Shown piece by piece: positions 9,135-17,746 of a stretch of 57,970 nucleotides of DNA. Each line of letters opens with the position of its first letter. Within the stretch, counting starts at the first letter, position 1. The position numbers and the translations under genes were made by a program. Source of the stretch: Candidatus Eiseniibacteriota bacterium. GTDB taxonomy: Bacteria; Eisenbacteria; RBG-16-71-46; CAIMUX01. A model generated the notes under the pieces. The model had not been told where the DNA came from. It did not search any database and was given only the letters and a program-made list of their open reading frames with translations. The DNA is taken from the NCBI GenBank assembly GCA_903844735.1, contig CAIMUX010000025.1, forward strand, positions 1 through 57,970, written 5' to 3'.

Positions 9135-10562
9135 TTAACGGTCCACCGGATCCACGTTGCTCGCATGCAGTTGCCGCGCCCGGTATTCCCGGGCCTTGAT
9201 TCCCTGCTTGGTCAGAAGCTCATGCAGGCTCGGACGCGAGATCCGAAGCACCTGCGCGGCTTTCGAAATGTTGCCCCCGGTCTGTCGCAGCACGTCGATG
9301 ATCGTGCGTCGTTCCGCCTCGTCACGGGCTTCCCGCAGCGACAGCAGCCGGCCGGAGTCGGGAGCGTCCTCCAGCCCGAGATCCCGGGCGTCCAGGTGCC
9401 GACTCGATGCCATCAACACCGCACGCTGGATCTTGTTCTCCATTTCACGAACATTGCCCGGCCAGTTGTGGTTCTGGATCGCCAGTCGTGCGCCCGGCAT
9501 GAGCGTCGCCTGCCCCTTGCCGAACTCGTTGGAGTAGCGGTCCAGGAAGTACTGGGCCAGAAACAGGACATCCTCTCCCCGCTCGCGCAGGGGGGGAAGC
9601 TTCAGGGTGACGACGCAGAGCCGGTAGTAGAGATCCTCGCGGAACCGACCCGCTCTTACCTCATCTTCCAGGTTCCGACTGGTGGCCGCGAGCACCCGGA
9701 CGTTGAGGTCGATGACCTCGCGCCCGCCCACCCGTTCCACCTGGTGGTCCTGGAGGAAGCGCAGCAGCTTGACCTGGAGCAAGATCGGCAACTCACCCAC
9801 CTCGTCGAGGAAGACTGTGCCGCCGTCCGCCAGTTCGAGCCGACCGACGCGGGCGGCGTGCGCGCTGGTGAACGCGCCCTTCTCGTGCCCGAACAGCTCG
9901 GCCTCCATCAGGTTCTCAGGTATGGCCGCACAGTTGATGCTGACGAACGGCTTGGTCGCCCGTTTGCTCAGGCGGCGGATCTCCTTGGCCACCATCTCTT
10001 TGCCGGTGCCGCTTTCGCCGAGCACCAGCACCGACACGTCGACCGGGGCCACTTTGTCGACATCGCGGAAAAGCGCCTTCATCGCCGGGCTCTGGCCGAG
10101 GATCGAGCCCAACCGGCGCTCCTCGCCGAGGTTACGGACCAGCTCAGCGTTCTGCCGCTCGAGGCGCCCGCGCGTGAGGACGCGGCGCAGCAGGACACGC
10201 AGATCCTGGACGTCGACCGGCTTGCCGAAGAAATCGGCCGCCCCTTGTTCAATCGCCCGCCGCGCGTTCTGATCCTCATCGTTCCCGGTGATCAGAACGA
10301 CCTTCATGTAGGGGTCAAAGCCGAGACACTTTTCGAGCAGGCCGAAGCCCGACTCGGGGTCGCTGTCATCCAACGCCAGATCCAGCGTGATGAGATCGGG
10401 ATGCTCTTTGCGAATCAGCTCCCACGCGGTCCAGGAGTTGTTTGCCGTCTTGACGCTGAAGTCCCGACTGAGCGCCAGGCTGAGCTGGCTTAAGATCGAC
10501 GGATCGTCATCGACAATCAGCAGGCGGGGCGGCGTCACACCGGAAAGTGCGGACGTGCTCAT
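9135..10562 (-). CDS. prsR: PrsR-type sigma-54-dependent response regulator
   Basis: A 475-residue NtrC-class regulator. The receiver domain (about 13-130) has DDD at 18-20 and the phosphoacceptor Asp61. The AAA+ domain has GESGTGKE (182-189) and a Walker B VFLDE. The Fis-type HTH is at the C-terminus (GNISKAAQVLRISRPSLHEL). The sigma-54 contact loop reads GAFTSA (229-234) instead of the usual GAFTGA. Its ATG overlaps the kinase stop in ATGA, which fixes the start at 10562 instead of an upstream in-frame ATG. In exosortase A systems PrsK-PrsR with RpoN controls PEP-CTERM and EPS genes (family knowledge); the name rests on that architecture and context. Confidence 0.87.
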   Translation of the reverse strand: MSTSALSGVTPPRLLIVDDDPSILSQLSLALSRDFSVKTANNSWTAWELIRKEHPDLITLDLALDDSDPESGFGLLEKCLGFDPYMKVVLITGNDEDQNARRAIEQGAADFFGKPVDVQDLRVLLRRVLTRGRLERQNAELVRNLGEERRLGSILGQSPAMKALFRDVDKVAPVDVSVLVLGESGTGKEMVAKEIRRLSKRATKPFVSINCAAIPENLMEAELFGHEKGAFTSAHAARVGRLELADGGTVFLDEVGELPILLQVKLLRFLQDHQVERVGGREVIDLNVRVLAATSRNLEDEVRAGRFREDLYYRLCVVTLKLPPLRERGEDVLFLAQYFLDRYSNEFGKGQATLMPGARLAIQNHNWPGNVREMENKIQRAVLMASSRHLDARDLGLEDAPDSGRLLSLREARDEAERRTIIDVLRQTGGNISKAAQVLRISRPSLHELLTKQGIKAREYRARQLHASNVDPVDR

Positions 10563-12721
10563 GACTCGCCTCCCAGTGGGGCCGCGACCTCTGGATCCAG
10601 GCCTCCGTTGCTCGCGGCGCCCAGCACCACCTGAAACACCGACCCTTCTCCCGGGCGGCTGCGGACCAGGAGCTCTCCCCCGTGGGCGTGGACGATGGAC
10701 CGGCACTGGTACAGCCCGATACCCAGCCCCTTCTTCTTGGTTGTCGCAAAGGGACGGAAGAGCCGCTCGCGCACGAACTCGTCGGTCATCCCGGGGCCGG
10801 TATCCTCGACGAACAGGTAGACCTTGGAGGAACCGTTCGCGCTCAGGTCCTGTGTCCTGATCTTGAGCGTCCCCGATCCAGACATTGCCTCGACCGCGTT
10901 CGTGACCAGATTCTCCACCACACGACGAAGCATCCCGCGGTCACCCCGAACCGGCTGCGTCGCTTCCAGCACAAGATCGACCTTCAGGGTGGGCCGGGTC
11001 TCAACCTGCAACCCCCCGAGGGCATCCCTAACCAGTTGATTCGGGCAAAGGGCCTCCCCACCCAGCGTCGGATCCTGACGCAGTTCGGAGAGTCGCTGCA
11101 CAAGCGTCTCTATGCGGTCGGCCACGCGGCTGATGTCCTGCGCGCAGATCGTGGCGATGTCCGGATGGTCCTTGTTCTCCACCAGGTTGGTGGCGACCAT
11201 CCGCATCGGGTGCAGATAGTTCTTGAGGTCGTGGAGCAACATGCTGCTCCATTGCGACATCAACTCCATCTCGCGAGACTCGGAGACTTCCCGGGCTAAG
11301 TCCGCGGACCGCAGCGCTGCCGCGAGGTGTCCGGCGATGCTGTCCAGGAGCGAGACATCTTCGTAGGTGAATGGGTCGGCCCCGTCCTTCCGCTCCAGGC
11401 CGATCGTTCCCATCAATTCGTCACCGTGGAAAAGCGGCGCCACGACACGGCTGGCCGTGGCATCCAGCCACTCGCCGTTTTCGGCGTAGATCGGGATGTA
11501 GGTAAAATCGTGGGACTTCCGGTCCAGCAAGAGCGCCTTCCGCTCCGCGGACAGATGGTTGTACAGAGCGGAGCCGGTTTCTATCCGCAGGTCTCGATTC
11601 CCGTCCAGCCCCTTGCCGACCACGACCCGGATGTGACGGTGGTGGCGGTCCCCCAGAGCGATCGTCACGATGCCCGTGGCGAAGACCTCGCCCAGGAAGA
11701 TCACCGCCCGCTCCAGCAACGATCGGCGATCCACGGCAATGCTCAAGGCTTCGGTCAGGGCCGACCACTGCGTCCGGTAGTCATACCGGTTCACGTAGAA
11801 GTTCCGGTCGATGTACCGCCGGACCCTGCGCTGGAACCTCGTGGAGAACAGGAAGAGGACCGTGATCAGGACCGCCAGAAAGCCGAAGGAGACGACCAGG
11901 ATCTCGTCCGGCGACCAGTGCGTCACCGTCGCCACCTGGGCCGCGACGGCTATGGCCAGGACAAACAGCCCCGCCGCCACCGCGGTGAAAGATGAGTAGA
12001 CGACGTTCCTTGAAACCGGGGCGTTCACATCCGTGATCGCCCCCTTAAGAAATCCGTACGCTACGGTGACCGCGGCGAAGCCGACCGGAAGGGAGAGCGC
12101 CACCAGTTTGCCGATGCCGATGGTCGAGTAGAGCATCCCGGATGCCAGAATGAACGCCTGGTACGCGAGGAGAAAGAAAAGTCCGAACAGGGGCACACGC
12201 AGACGATGGCGAGTGTCACTCAGGGCGACCCGGTAGGTTCGTTCCAGGTTGTAGCCGATAAGAACAATCCCCACCAAGAGATAACTCAGGAACGCCTTGC
12301 CGATGGAACCCAGGCGGGCCACGCCCGGCCTGCTCGCCCAATCGTAACCTTCAACGAATCCCGGGTGCTTTAGCAGGGCCAAAAACACGATACCGCCACC
12401 GATGAGTAGGAACGCCGTCCGCCCCGACGCCCGAATCGCCTGACCTGCGTGATCACGCCCAAAGGTGAACGAGAAGAGATACCCGGCCAGCAGAAGGGGC
12501 ACCGCCGAGGCCATGAGCAGATACACCCACACGTCCGGACCGGTCCGGGGTCCGTCCTGCACGAGGTGGAGCACGATGCCCAACAGGAACAGCACGCTCG
12601 CGGACGCCAGTACCGTAGACAGGGTCACCAACCGCCTTGCCCGCCCGCGCAGGAATACCGCCACGACCGGAAGGATCGTGGTCAGCAGCGCCAGGATCAG
12701 GACGGTCTTCGCGAGGCTCAT
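10559..12721 (-). CDS. prsK: PrsK-type membrane sensor histidine kinase
   Basis: A 720-residue kinase. The N-terminal third is a bundle of about eight hydrophobic helices, followed by a GAF-like domain (SLLERAVIFLGEVFATGIVT onward), a dimerisation domain with the phosphoacceptor His in SMLLHDLKN, and a HATPase with N-box ENLVTNAVEAM, G1 EDTGPGM and G2 KKKGLGIGLY. This is the layout of PrsK from exosortase A loci. The start at 12721 forms an ATGA overlap with the upstream TPR gene, and its stop overlaps prsR the same way, so the three are likely translated together. The signal sensed is unknown; the coupled membrane protein and lipoprotein are candidates for input partners. Confidence 0.88.
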   Translation of the reverse strand: MSLAKTVLILALLTTILPVVAVFLRGRARRLVTLSTVLASASVLFLLGIVLHLVQDGPRTGPDVWVYLLMASAVPLLLAGYLFSFTFGRDHAGQAIRASGRTAFLLIGGGIVFLALLKHPGFVEGYDWASRPGVARLGSIGKAFLSYLLVGIVLIGYNLERTYRVALSDTRHRLRVPLFGLFFLLAYQAFILASGMLYSTIGIGKLVALSLPVGFAAVTVAYGFLKGAITDVNAPVSRNVVYSSFTAVAAGLFVLAIAVAAQVATVTHWSPDEILVVSFGFLAVLITVLFLFSTRFQRRVRRYIDRNFYVNRYDYRTQWSALTEALSIAVDRRSLLERAVIFLGEVFATGIVTIALGDRHHRHIRVVVGKGLDGNRDLRIETGSALYNHLSAERKALLLDRKSHDFTYIPIYAENGEWLDATASRVVAPLFHGDELMGTIGLERKDGADPFTYEDVSLLDSIAGHLAAALRSADLAREVSESREMELMSQWSSMLLHDLKNYLHPMRMVATNLVENKDHPDIATICAQDISRVADRIETLVQRLSELRQDPTLGGEALCPNQLVRDALGGLQVETRPTLKVDLVLEATQPVRGDRGMLRRVVENLVTNAVEAMSGSGTLKIRTQDLSANGSSKVYLFVEDTGPGMTDEFVRERLFRPFATTKKKGLGIGLYQCRSIVHAHGGELLVRSRPGEGSVFQVVLGAASNGGLDPEVAAPLGGES

Positions 12722-14265
12722 TGCGGCTTTGTCCCGCGGAGGCGCGCGGCCTCGGTGGAGGCCCACTGCCCGACCGGCGACCCTTCGTACGTCTTGCCCA
12801 TCCGCTCCAGAATGTCCGCGGCCTTCAGCGAATCGGCCAACTCGCGGTAGGCCATGCTCGCAGCGCCGGTGAGCAGCGCCACACTAATCCGGGCCGGTGC
12901 TAAGTCCTGGCCCAACGACACCATCTCCGTGATCGCCTCGTCGTATTTCTTCTGCAGCGCGAGAGTCTTGGCTAGCTGCTGCCGCGCAAAGCTCGTCTGC
13001 TGCCCCGGGGGGTACTTCGTCACGAAATCACGGTAGTCGCGCGCGGCCTTCTCAAGGGCGGTCGCGGTGGCGGCCTGGTCCTTCACCCGATCGTAGTGTG
13101 CCGCGATCTCGAGCGGAGCCCGGAGAGCTTGCTCGGTCAACGGATACTGAGCGGGCACGGAGCGGTACGCGTCCAGCGCCTCTCCCCAGCGATCCCGGCT
13201 CTCGAGAATTCGCGCCCGGGTGAGGAGACCTTGCGCAGCCGCGGTCGGGCTGCTCTTGTAGTCGGTCGTAAGCCGGTCGAGGTAGCCCAGAGCTTCGCCC
13301 ACTTGGTTCCGACCGTAAGCATTCAGTGCCAACTCATGCAGCGCCTGGGGCACGGCGGGGGACGTCGGGTAGTCCTCCAGGACGGAGTTAAGCGTCGCCT
13401 GCGCCTGTTCTGGGTTCTTCGCGGCCCGGGCTTGGATCCCCGCCTGTGCCATGCGGACGTCGGCCGGATCCCGCGGCGGGGAAGGGATCGCCTTGAGTTG
13501 ATCTTCCAGTGCTTGTAGCGCGCTCAACGCCCGCGGCCAATCGCCGAGGTCGACGGCGATGTCGGCCAGGTGCCCTTGCGCCGTGAACTGGATTCGGCTA
13601 CCCGCGTTGTCACGCACGACGCGTTCATACCATCCGCGGGCTTCATCGAAGTAGGATCTCCCCCCCGCGGCGGGAGTCGAGCCGGCCGCCCGCGTCCGCA
13701 GCCTGGCGATGAGCAAGGGCAGGTCGACGACCGCCCCGGCCACCCCCGCGCTTTCCGGGTCCGGCTGCACACGGTCCACGACCGACTGATACAGATCGGC
13801 TGCCTGGCCGAACTGCCCGCGACTTTCAGTAATCCTTCCTTTGGCCAGGGCAACCTCGGCCGCGACCGCGGGCAATCCGGAAAACTCGCCGGCCATACGG
13901 CCGAAAATCTGGTCCACCCGCGTCGAGTCCCCGTTCGCGCCGTACAACTGCGCTGCGGAGAACAAGGCCCGCGCCGCCACGGCCTGCAGGCCCTGTCGAC
14001 TCCGGCTGTTGGAGGACGCCGCACCCAGCCCCTTCCCGTGACGATCCGCGATCCCCTCGTACCGGTTGGCCAGCGCCAGCCACTGCTCTTTCTTCACGTC
14101 CCGCGGACGCACCGAAAGCTCCCGCTGCTGGAAATCCGCCTGCCAAAGCTCCCGCTCCGCTCGGTAGCGCCGCCCAGCATCCTGGTCACGGCTGCAAGAC
14201 GCCAGAAGCACGCAGAGGCCCAGCCCGAGCAAACCCAGTCCAGCCAAACTCAGCGCGCGCCTCAT
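12718..14265 (-). CDS. TPR-repeat lipoprotein
   Basis: A 515-residue protein with a lipoprotein signal peptide: a hydrophobic stretch, then LLASC with Cys24. The rest is alpha-helical with TPR-like repeats, for example VPQALHELALNAYGRNQVGEALGYLDRL, and repeated Ala/Leu-rich helix pairs to the C-terminus. TPR proteins of other lengths occur in exosortase A loci (PrsT, about 900 residues); this one is much shorter, so I do not use that name. It overlaps both neighbours by 4 nt (ATGA), placing it between a membrane protein and the PrsK kinase. It may monitor EPS or protein traffic in the periplasm (inference). Confidence 0.8.
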   Translation of the reverse strand: MRRALSLAGLGLLGLGLCVLLASCSRDQDAGRRYRAERELWQADFQQRELSVRPRDVKKEQWLALANRYEGIADRHGKGLGAASSNSRSRQGLQAVAARALFSAAQLYGANGDSTRVDQIFGRMAGEFSGLPAVAAEVALAKGRITESRGQFGQAADLYQSVVDRVQPDPESAGVAGAVVDLPLLIARLRTRAAGSTPAAGGRSYFDEARGWYERVVRDNAGSRIQFTAQGHLADIAVDLGDWPRALSALQALEDQLKAIPSPPRDPADVRMAQAGIQARAAKNPEQAQATLNSVLEDYPTSPAVPQALHELALNAYGRNQVGEALGYLDRLTTDYKSSPTAAAQGLLTRARILESRDRWGEALDAYRSVPAQYPLTEQALRAPLEIAAHYDRVKDQAATATALEKAARDYRDFVTKYPPGQQTSFARQQLAKTLALQKKYDEAITEMVSLGQDLAPARISVALLTGAASMAYRELADSLKAADILERMGKTYEGSPVGQWASTEAARLRGTKPQ

Positions 14266-15098
14266 CGGCCGACCTCCATTCTCCAGACAAACAGTCGCGT
14301 CAGGGCGCCGACGAGGATGAAGGTGCAGAACAATTCCATCACGATTTGGACCGAGACCAGCGCTAGGGTCGTTTCCGGCCGCAGTTTCTGAGCGATCAGG
14401 TCAATCCGGCTCGTGGCATAGGAGATCGGGAACAGAAGCGCTGTCGGCAACGCCACCACGAGCAAAGTCGGCAAGAGCGTGATCCCGGTAACCTTGAACG
14501 AATCACGCAGCGCCGGGAGAAACCTGTGCCCCATCAGGACCACCCACGCCGTAGTGTAGCCGAACAGGCTTTGCACGATGATGAAGACGGCGAGCATCCC
14601 CCCCCGGGTACCCCAGCGCACGGCGGCGTTGGTCAGCATCAGATCCCGAGGCACCAGGCGGACCAAGGCGCCGATCCCGTAGAGAATCCCTATCACGAGG
14701 AGCGTCAGCGGGATCAGCGTGGGCGCCGCGCGAAAGCCCCGGCGCCAGGCCCCGTCCGAGTTTCCCATCCCCCAGAATCGAGCGAATAATAGGGTCGCGG
14801 TCCCACCGGCGATGGAGGCGACGAGCGCCCCGATGACCAGGTTGGCCCGCGAGAACAGGGTGGGGAGCGCATAGTAGAACACCGGGTAGTGCGTGGCCGC
14901 CTCCCCCGCGAGTCGTTGGACAAGGGGCAAGCCAAAGGGCAGGATCAGAGGCTTGTCAAAGAAGACCAGGATCGCGAGGACCGCGAACTGGACAGCGGTA
15001 ACGAGCAGGAACGGAACCCACGTGATCGGGCGAAGCATCATCGAGAAGGCACCACGCCATGCCCAGCCTGCCACCTTGACGGATTGACCTACTTGCAC
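14262..15098 (-). CDS. Integral membrane protein of unknown function
   Basis: A 278-residue, strongly hydrophobic protein with about six predicted membrane helices (for example ITWVPFLLVTAVQFAVLAIL, AVFIIVQSLFGYTTAWVVLM and LLPTLLVVALPTALLFPISY). I recognise no catalytic motif. It is the first gene of a four-gene run (membrane protein, TPR lipoprotein, PrsK, PrsR) joined by ATGA overlaps, so it is probably a stoichiometric partner of the lipoprotein or of the kinase. A promoter for this run is expected in the 313-bp gap upstream. Confidence 0.72.
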   Translation of the reverse strand: MQVGQSVKVAGWAWRGAFSMMLRPITWVPFLLVTAVQFAVLAILVFFDKPLILPFGLPLVQRLAGEAATHYPVFYYALPTLFSRANLVIGALVASIAGGTATLLFARFWGMGNSDGAWRRGFRAAPTLIPLTLLVIGILYGIGALVRLVPRDLMLTNAAVRWGTRGGMLAVFIIVQSLFGYTTAWVVLMGHRFLPALRDSFKVTGITLLPTLLVVALPTALLFPISYATSRIDLIAQKLRPETTLALVSVQIVMELFCTFILVGALTRLFVWRMEVGR

Positions 15099-15411
15099 TG
15101 TGTCGGACTCTCCTTCAATCTACTGTTGTGCAAACCGACAGTTCCAACGAAGTTGACAAAAACCCCGGCTCCTCCCGGAACACCCACGACCAGCGATTGA
15201 GGAGTTGCTGGGCCAAACGGCACGACTGCCTGTGACTCAGATGCTTAACTCACTCGGCGAACCAACAAGATAACATTAACACGAACGTAGACTCCCGTCT
15301 CTAAGGAAAATCGGCCACAAAACGGGATCTTTCCGGGGCGAACTAGGGACGCGATTCCCGACTTCTGAGATCGAATCTCTCTTTTCTGTCAGCACAGGGC
15401 GACAATTCGAG
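15099..15411. other. Intergenic gap within the EPS locus
   Basis: These 313 bases contain no gene that I can support. The central part (15250-15300) is clearly richer in A+T than the surroundings and is the likely promoter region for the downstream membrane protein-TPR-prsK-prsR run. I found no convincing -24/-12 element with correct spacing. Confidence 0.5.
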
Positions 15412-16281
15412 TCATAACAACCCGAGGGACTCCAGAACATCGCGCTGCGGGCGGAACTTGGCCCGAGACAACAAGTCTCTCAATCGGCGCTCGGCCGTCC
15501 CGAGGTTGTGGTAGTGAGTCCACATGGTCCGCCTGCCGACAGGGAGCCGGGGCTGCCCGGGATCGAGCTCCCATGGGTGCACACTGACCACAAACGGCTC
15601 TGCCCGTCGCACCATGCGGGCGATCGCCCACCGTTGAAATCCTTCCGGGAGGAGCCGGAGATAGGCGCCACCCGTGGCCGGAAGGTTCACCGGCCCGATT
15701 CTGACGGTCGGAAGCGGGAACTCCGCGATCGACCCCGTCGCCCCTAACTCGATGCGATGGGGCCATCTAGAGGCCTTGGGCATTCCATAGCGGCGGCGTG
15801 AAATCGGGAAGATGCTCGAGTCGTAACGGTATCCTTCTTCCGCCAGGATCGGCAGCGCCCAAAGCGTTCTCTGGACGATGGTGTAGGATGGCGCTCGGTA
15901 GCCGATGACCGCCTGCCCACTGAGATCCTGTAGCAGTATCTTGGCAGACCGAACATCCTCACGGAATTCCGCAGCCGTCTGGTTGTAGATCATCTCGTGG
16001 CTGTACCCATGCGAAGCGATCTCATGTCCCGCATCACGAATAGTCTTCACGAGCGCGGGGTGTTTCTTCGCCACACAACCGAGGACAAAAAAGGTCCCCT
16101 TTGCGTCGAGATCCGAGAGCAGGTCAAGGATTCGCTCCGTATTGGCCTGGGTGCGATCTTCAAACGTGTCCCAGGTCTCACGTGGACACAGGGGCCGCAG
16201 CGCCTCGACCTGGAAGTAGTCCTCCACGTCGACGGAGAAGGCCGCGAGGCTGGGTGGACCCGGACGAGATGACGGCTTCAT
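15412..16281 (-). CDS. XrtA-system polysaccharide deacetylase
   Basis: A 289-residue NodB-fold deacetylase of the type found beside exosortase A. Motif 1 is FSVDVEDYFQ (Asp18 and Asp21 region), motif 2 is HEIASHGYSHE with the metal ligands His91 and His95, and motif 3 is GYRAPSYTI; the C-terminal extension (SVHPWELDPGQPR) is typical of the subfamily. It probably removes N-acetyl groups from the EPS made by the locus. There is no signal peptide, as in related proteins. It follows the epsI gene by 20 nt and so belongs to the exosortase transcript. Confidence 0.9.
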   Translation of the reverse strand: MKPSSRPGPPSLAAFSVDVEDYFQVEALRPLCPRETWDTFEDRTQANTERILDLLSDLDAKGTFFVLGCVAKKHPALVKTIRDAGHEIASHGYSHEMIYNQTAAEFREDVRSAKILLQDLSGQAVIGYRAPSYTIVQRTLWALPILAEEGYRYDSSIFPISRRRYGMPKASRWPHRIELGATGSIAEFPLPTVRIGPVNLPATGGAYLRLLPEGFQRWAIARMVRRAEPFVVSVHPWELDPGQPRLPVGRRTMWTHYHNLGTAERRLRDLLSRAKFRPQRDVLESLGLL

Positions 16282-16301
16282 GAGTCGCTCCGGCGCCCGC
16301 C

Positions 16302-16925
16302 TCAGAGACCGACCTCGCCCAGCACGGTGTGCATCTCCGGGACCAGAAGGGCCATCAGCTCACGGGCAGCCGTGGAGTCGGACAGCGCACCATCGAACCG
16401 AATGATGACCGCGTCGGTCGGCCGACGGGCCAGGGAGTTCTTGACGAGGTCCCATTTCACGGCGTACTCGCCCGCAAGATCACCTCCGCGCGTGCGAAAC
16501 CAATAGAGAACCTCCTGCTCCGATCGGGATTGGGCAACCAGCATGCGCGTGACCACCTGCGGGCCCACCGGTAGCGGAATGGTCTCGTTCGCGATCCGCC
16601 GCACCTTCCAGCCCGACCCCGGCAGGCAGTTCCTCGGCGAATGCATCTGCGAGTTCACCTGCTGCTGGGCGAAGTACGCAACGAAAACCCCGATCGTAGT
16701 ACCGTCAGTTCTCGTGTACGCCCGCTTGAGAGTGACATCCGCGGCCAGGACGGCGGCGGTCGCCGAGTCCGTGGATAGACTCTCGCCACGCCAACCCGCG
16801 ACCACGGCCGGCACACGATCGAGAACCGGAAGTGTCCCTACGGTCGCGGCCCCGTGCCGGAGCTGGGCGGCGTACATGCCGGCGAGGCCGATGAGGACGA
16901 TGGCTGTGATGTACCGTGCAACCAT
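16302..16925 (-). CDS. epsI: EpsI family protein
   Basis: A 207-residue protein with an N-terminal membrane helix (YITAIVLIGLAGMYAAQL) and the EpsI (DUF3485) domain, including VAYFAQQQVNSQMHSPRNC LPGSGW with Cys100. EpsI proteins accompany exosortases, either as a separate gene or fused to the exosortase C-terminus, and are thought to work with them in EPS export or protein sorting; the biochemical role is unsettled. I place the start at the ATG at 16925, since residues encoded upstream in this frame are not EpsI-like. This gives an unusually long 88-nt overlap with the exosortase gene. Confidence 0.88.
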   Translation of the reverse strand: MVARYITAIVLIGLAGMYAAQLRHGAATVGTLPVLDRVPAVVAGWRGESLSTDSATAAVLAADVTLKRAYTRTDGTTIGVFVAYFAQQQVNSQMHSPRNCLPGSGWKVRRIANETIPLPVGPQVVTRMLVAQSRSEQEVLYWFRTRGGDLAGEYAVKWDLVKNSLARRPTDAVIIRFDGALSDSTAARELMALLVPEMHTVLGEVGL

Positions 16926-17746
16926 ATCGATTGGACTACTTTCTTCACCGCGTAGAACAAGCTGAGGGTGACGATGAAAACCACCAGGCCGAACATCTCG
17001 TGAATGGTGCCTCGGATCGCCTCCATCCCGAAGAACGATGCCGCCACGCCGCTTCCAAAAACCCGAAACGCGTTGCCGGCGATGGTCAATGGAATGGCGG
17101 TCGCGAACACCAGGAGCCGTCCCCACCAGGCGACAGGGAGGGAGTAGGCCATGAGCGCGCCGGCCGCCAGAAAGGCATAGAGCGACCGGATGCCGCTACA
17201 AGCCTCCGCCACTTCCAGACTGACTCCCCCCGCGAGATGGATGATGTTCCCTTGGACCACGGCCGGAACACCGATCACTCTCAGCCCGCCCACCGCGATC
17301 TTCGCCGCCAGCGCCTGCAGCGGCATGGTAAGGCCATAGTAGATCACGTACGGCAGCGGTATCGCCAGGAGGAGAAATACGATAGGGAAGGCCACCAGCC
17401 GCAGGTGGCGCCAGCCCCAAAGAAAGCAGACCAGGGAAGCGCACAGCACCAGAAGGCCGACCCGCTGGGTAAACACCTCGGCGGCGGCGGTGCCGATGAC
17501 GAAGAGGCTCAACCCGCCAACCAATCCGGCCAGACCCCAGAAAGAGGGCGAACTCCGGGTGCTCGTCAAAACGGACTTCTTCTGCCAGAGAAAGTATGCC
17601 GACACCAAAGGGATCAGGAACCCGTGGTTGTAGTTGGTGTCCCGGGCCCAATCCTTGACAAGCTCGGATGCGACGGAAGCGAATACAACACAAACAGTTA
17701 GTGTCAAGATGGCGGGTGCAGCCAAGCTGATGGAGAGCTTTCTCAT
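16838..17746 (-). CDS. xrtA: Exosortase A (transpeptidase-like membrane protease)
   Basis: A 302-residue polytopic membrane protein of about eight helices. It has the exosortase catalytic triad: Cys183 in EACSGIRSLY, Arg228 in NAFRV and His249 in GTIHEMFG. Exosortases cleave proteins at a C-terminal PEP motif and are thought to transfer them to a surface acceptor. A GGGAG-type site 7 nt before the ATG at 17746 supports this start over an upstream in-frame ATG (17890). The last 30 residues (Ser/Pro-rich) lie over the epsI start. XrtA type is inferred from the linked EpsI, deacetylase, PrsK/PrsR and a PEP-CTERM gene. Confidence 0.93.
   Translation of the reverse strand: MRKLSISLAAPAILTLTVCVVFASVASELVKDWARDTNYNHGFLIPLVSAYFLWQKKSVLTSTRSSPSFWGLAGLVGGLSLFVIGTAAAEVFTQRVGLLVLCASLVCFLWGWRHLRLVAFPIVFLLLAIPLPYVIYYGLTMPLQALAAKIAVGGLRVIGVPAVVQGNIIHLAGGVSLEVAEACSGIRSLYAFLAAGALMAYSLPVAWWGRLLVFATAIPLTIAGNAFRVFGSGVAASFFGMEAIRGTIHEMFGLVVFIVTLSLFYAVKKVVQSIWLHGTSQPSSSSASPACTPPSSGTGPRP

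Noticed and set aside
9099-10493. Long plus-strand open frame (464 codons) opposite prsR
   Set aside because: It mirrors the strongly conserved PrsR gene; its translation has no recognisable domain and is typical antisense of high-GC coding sequence.
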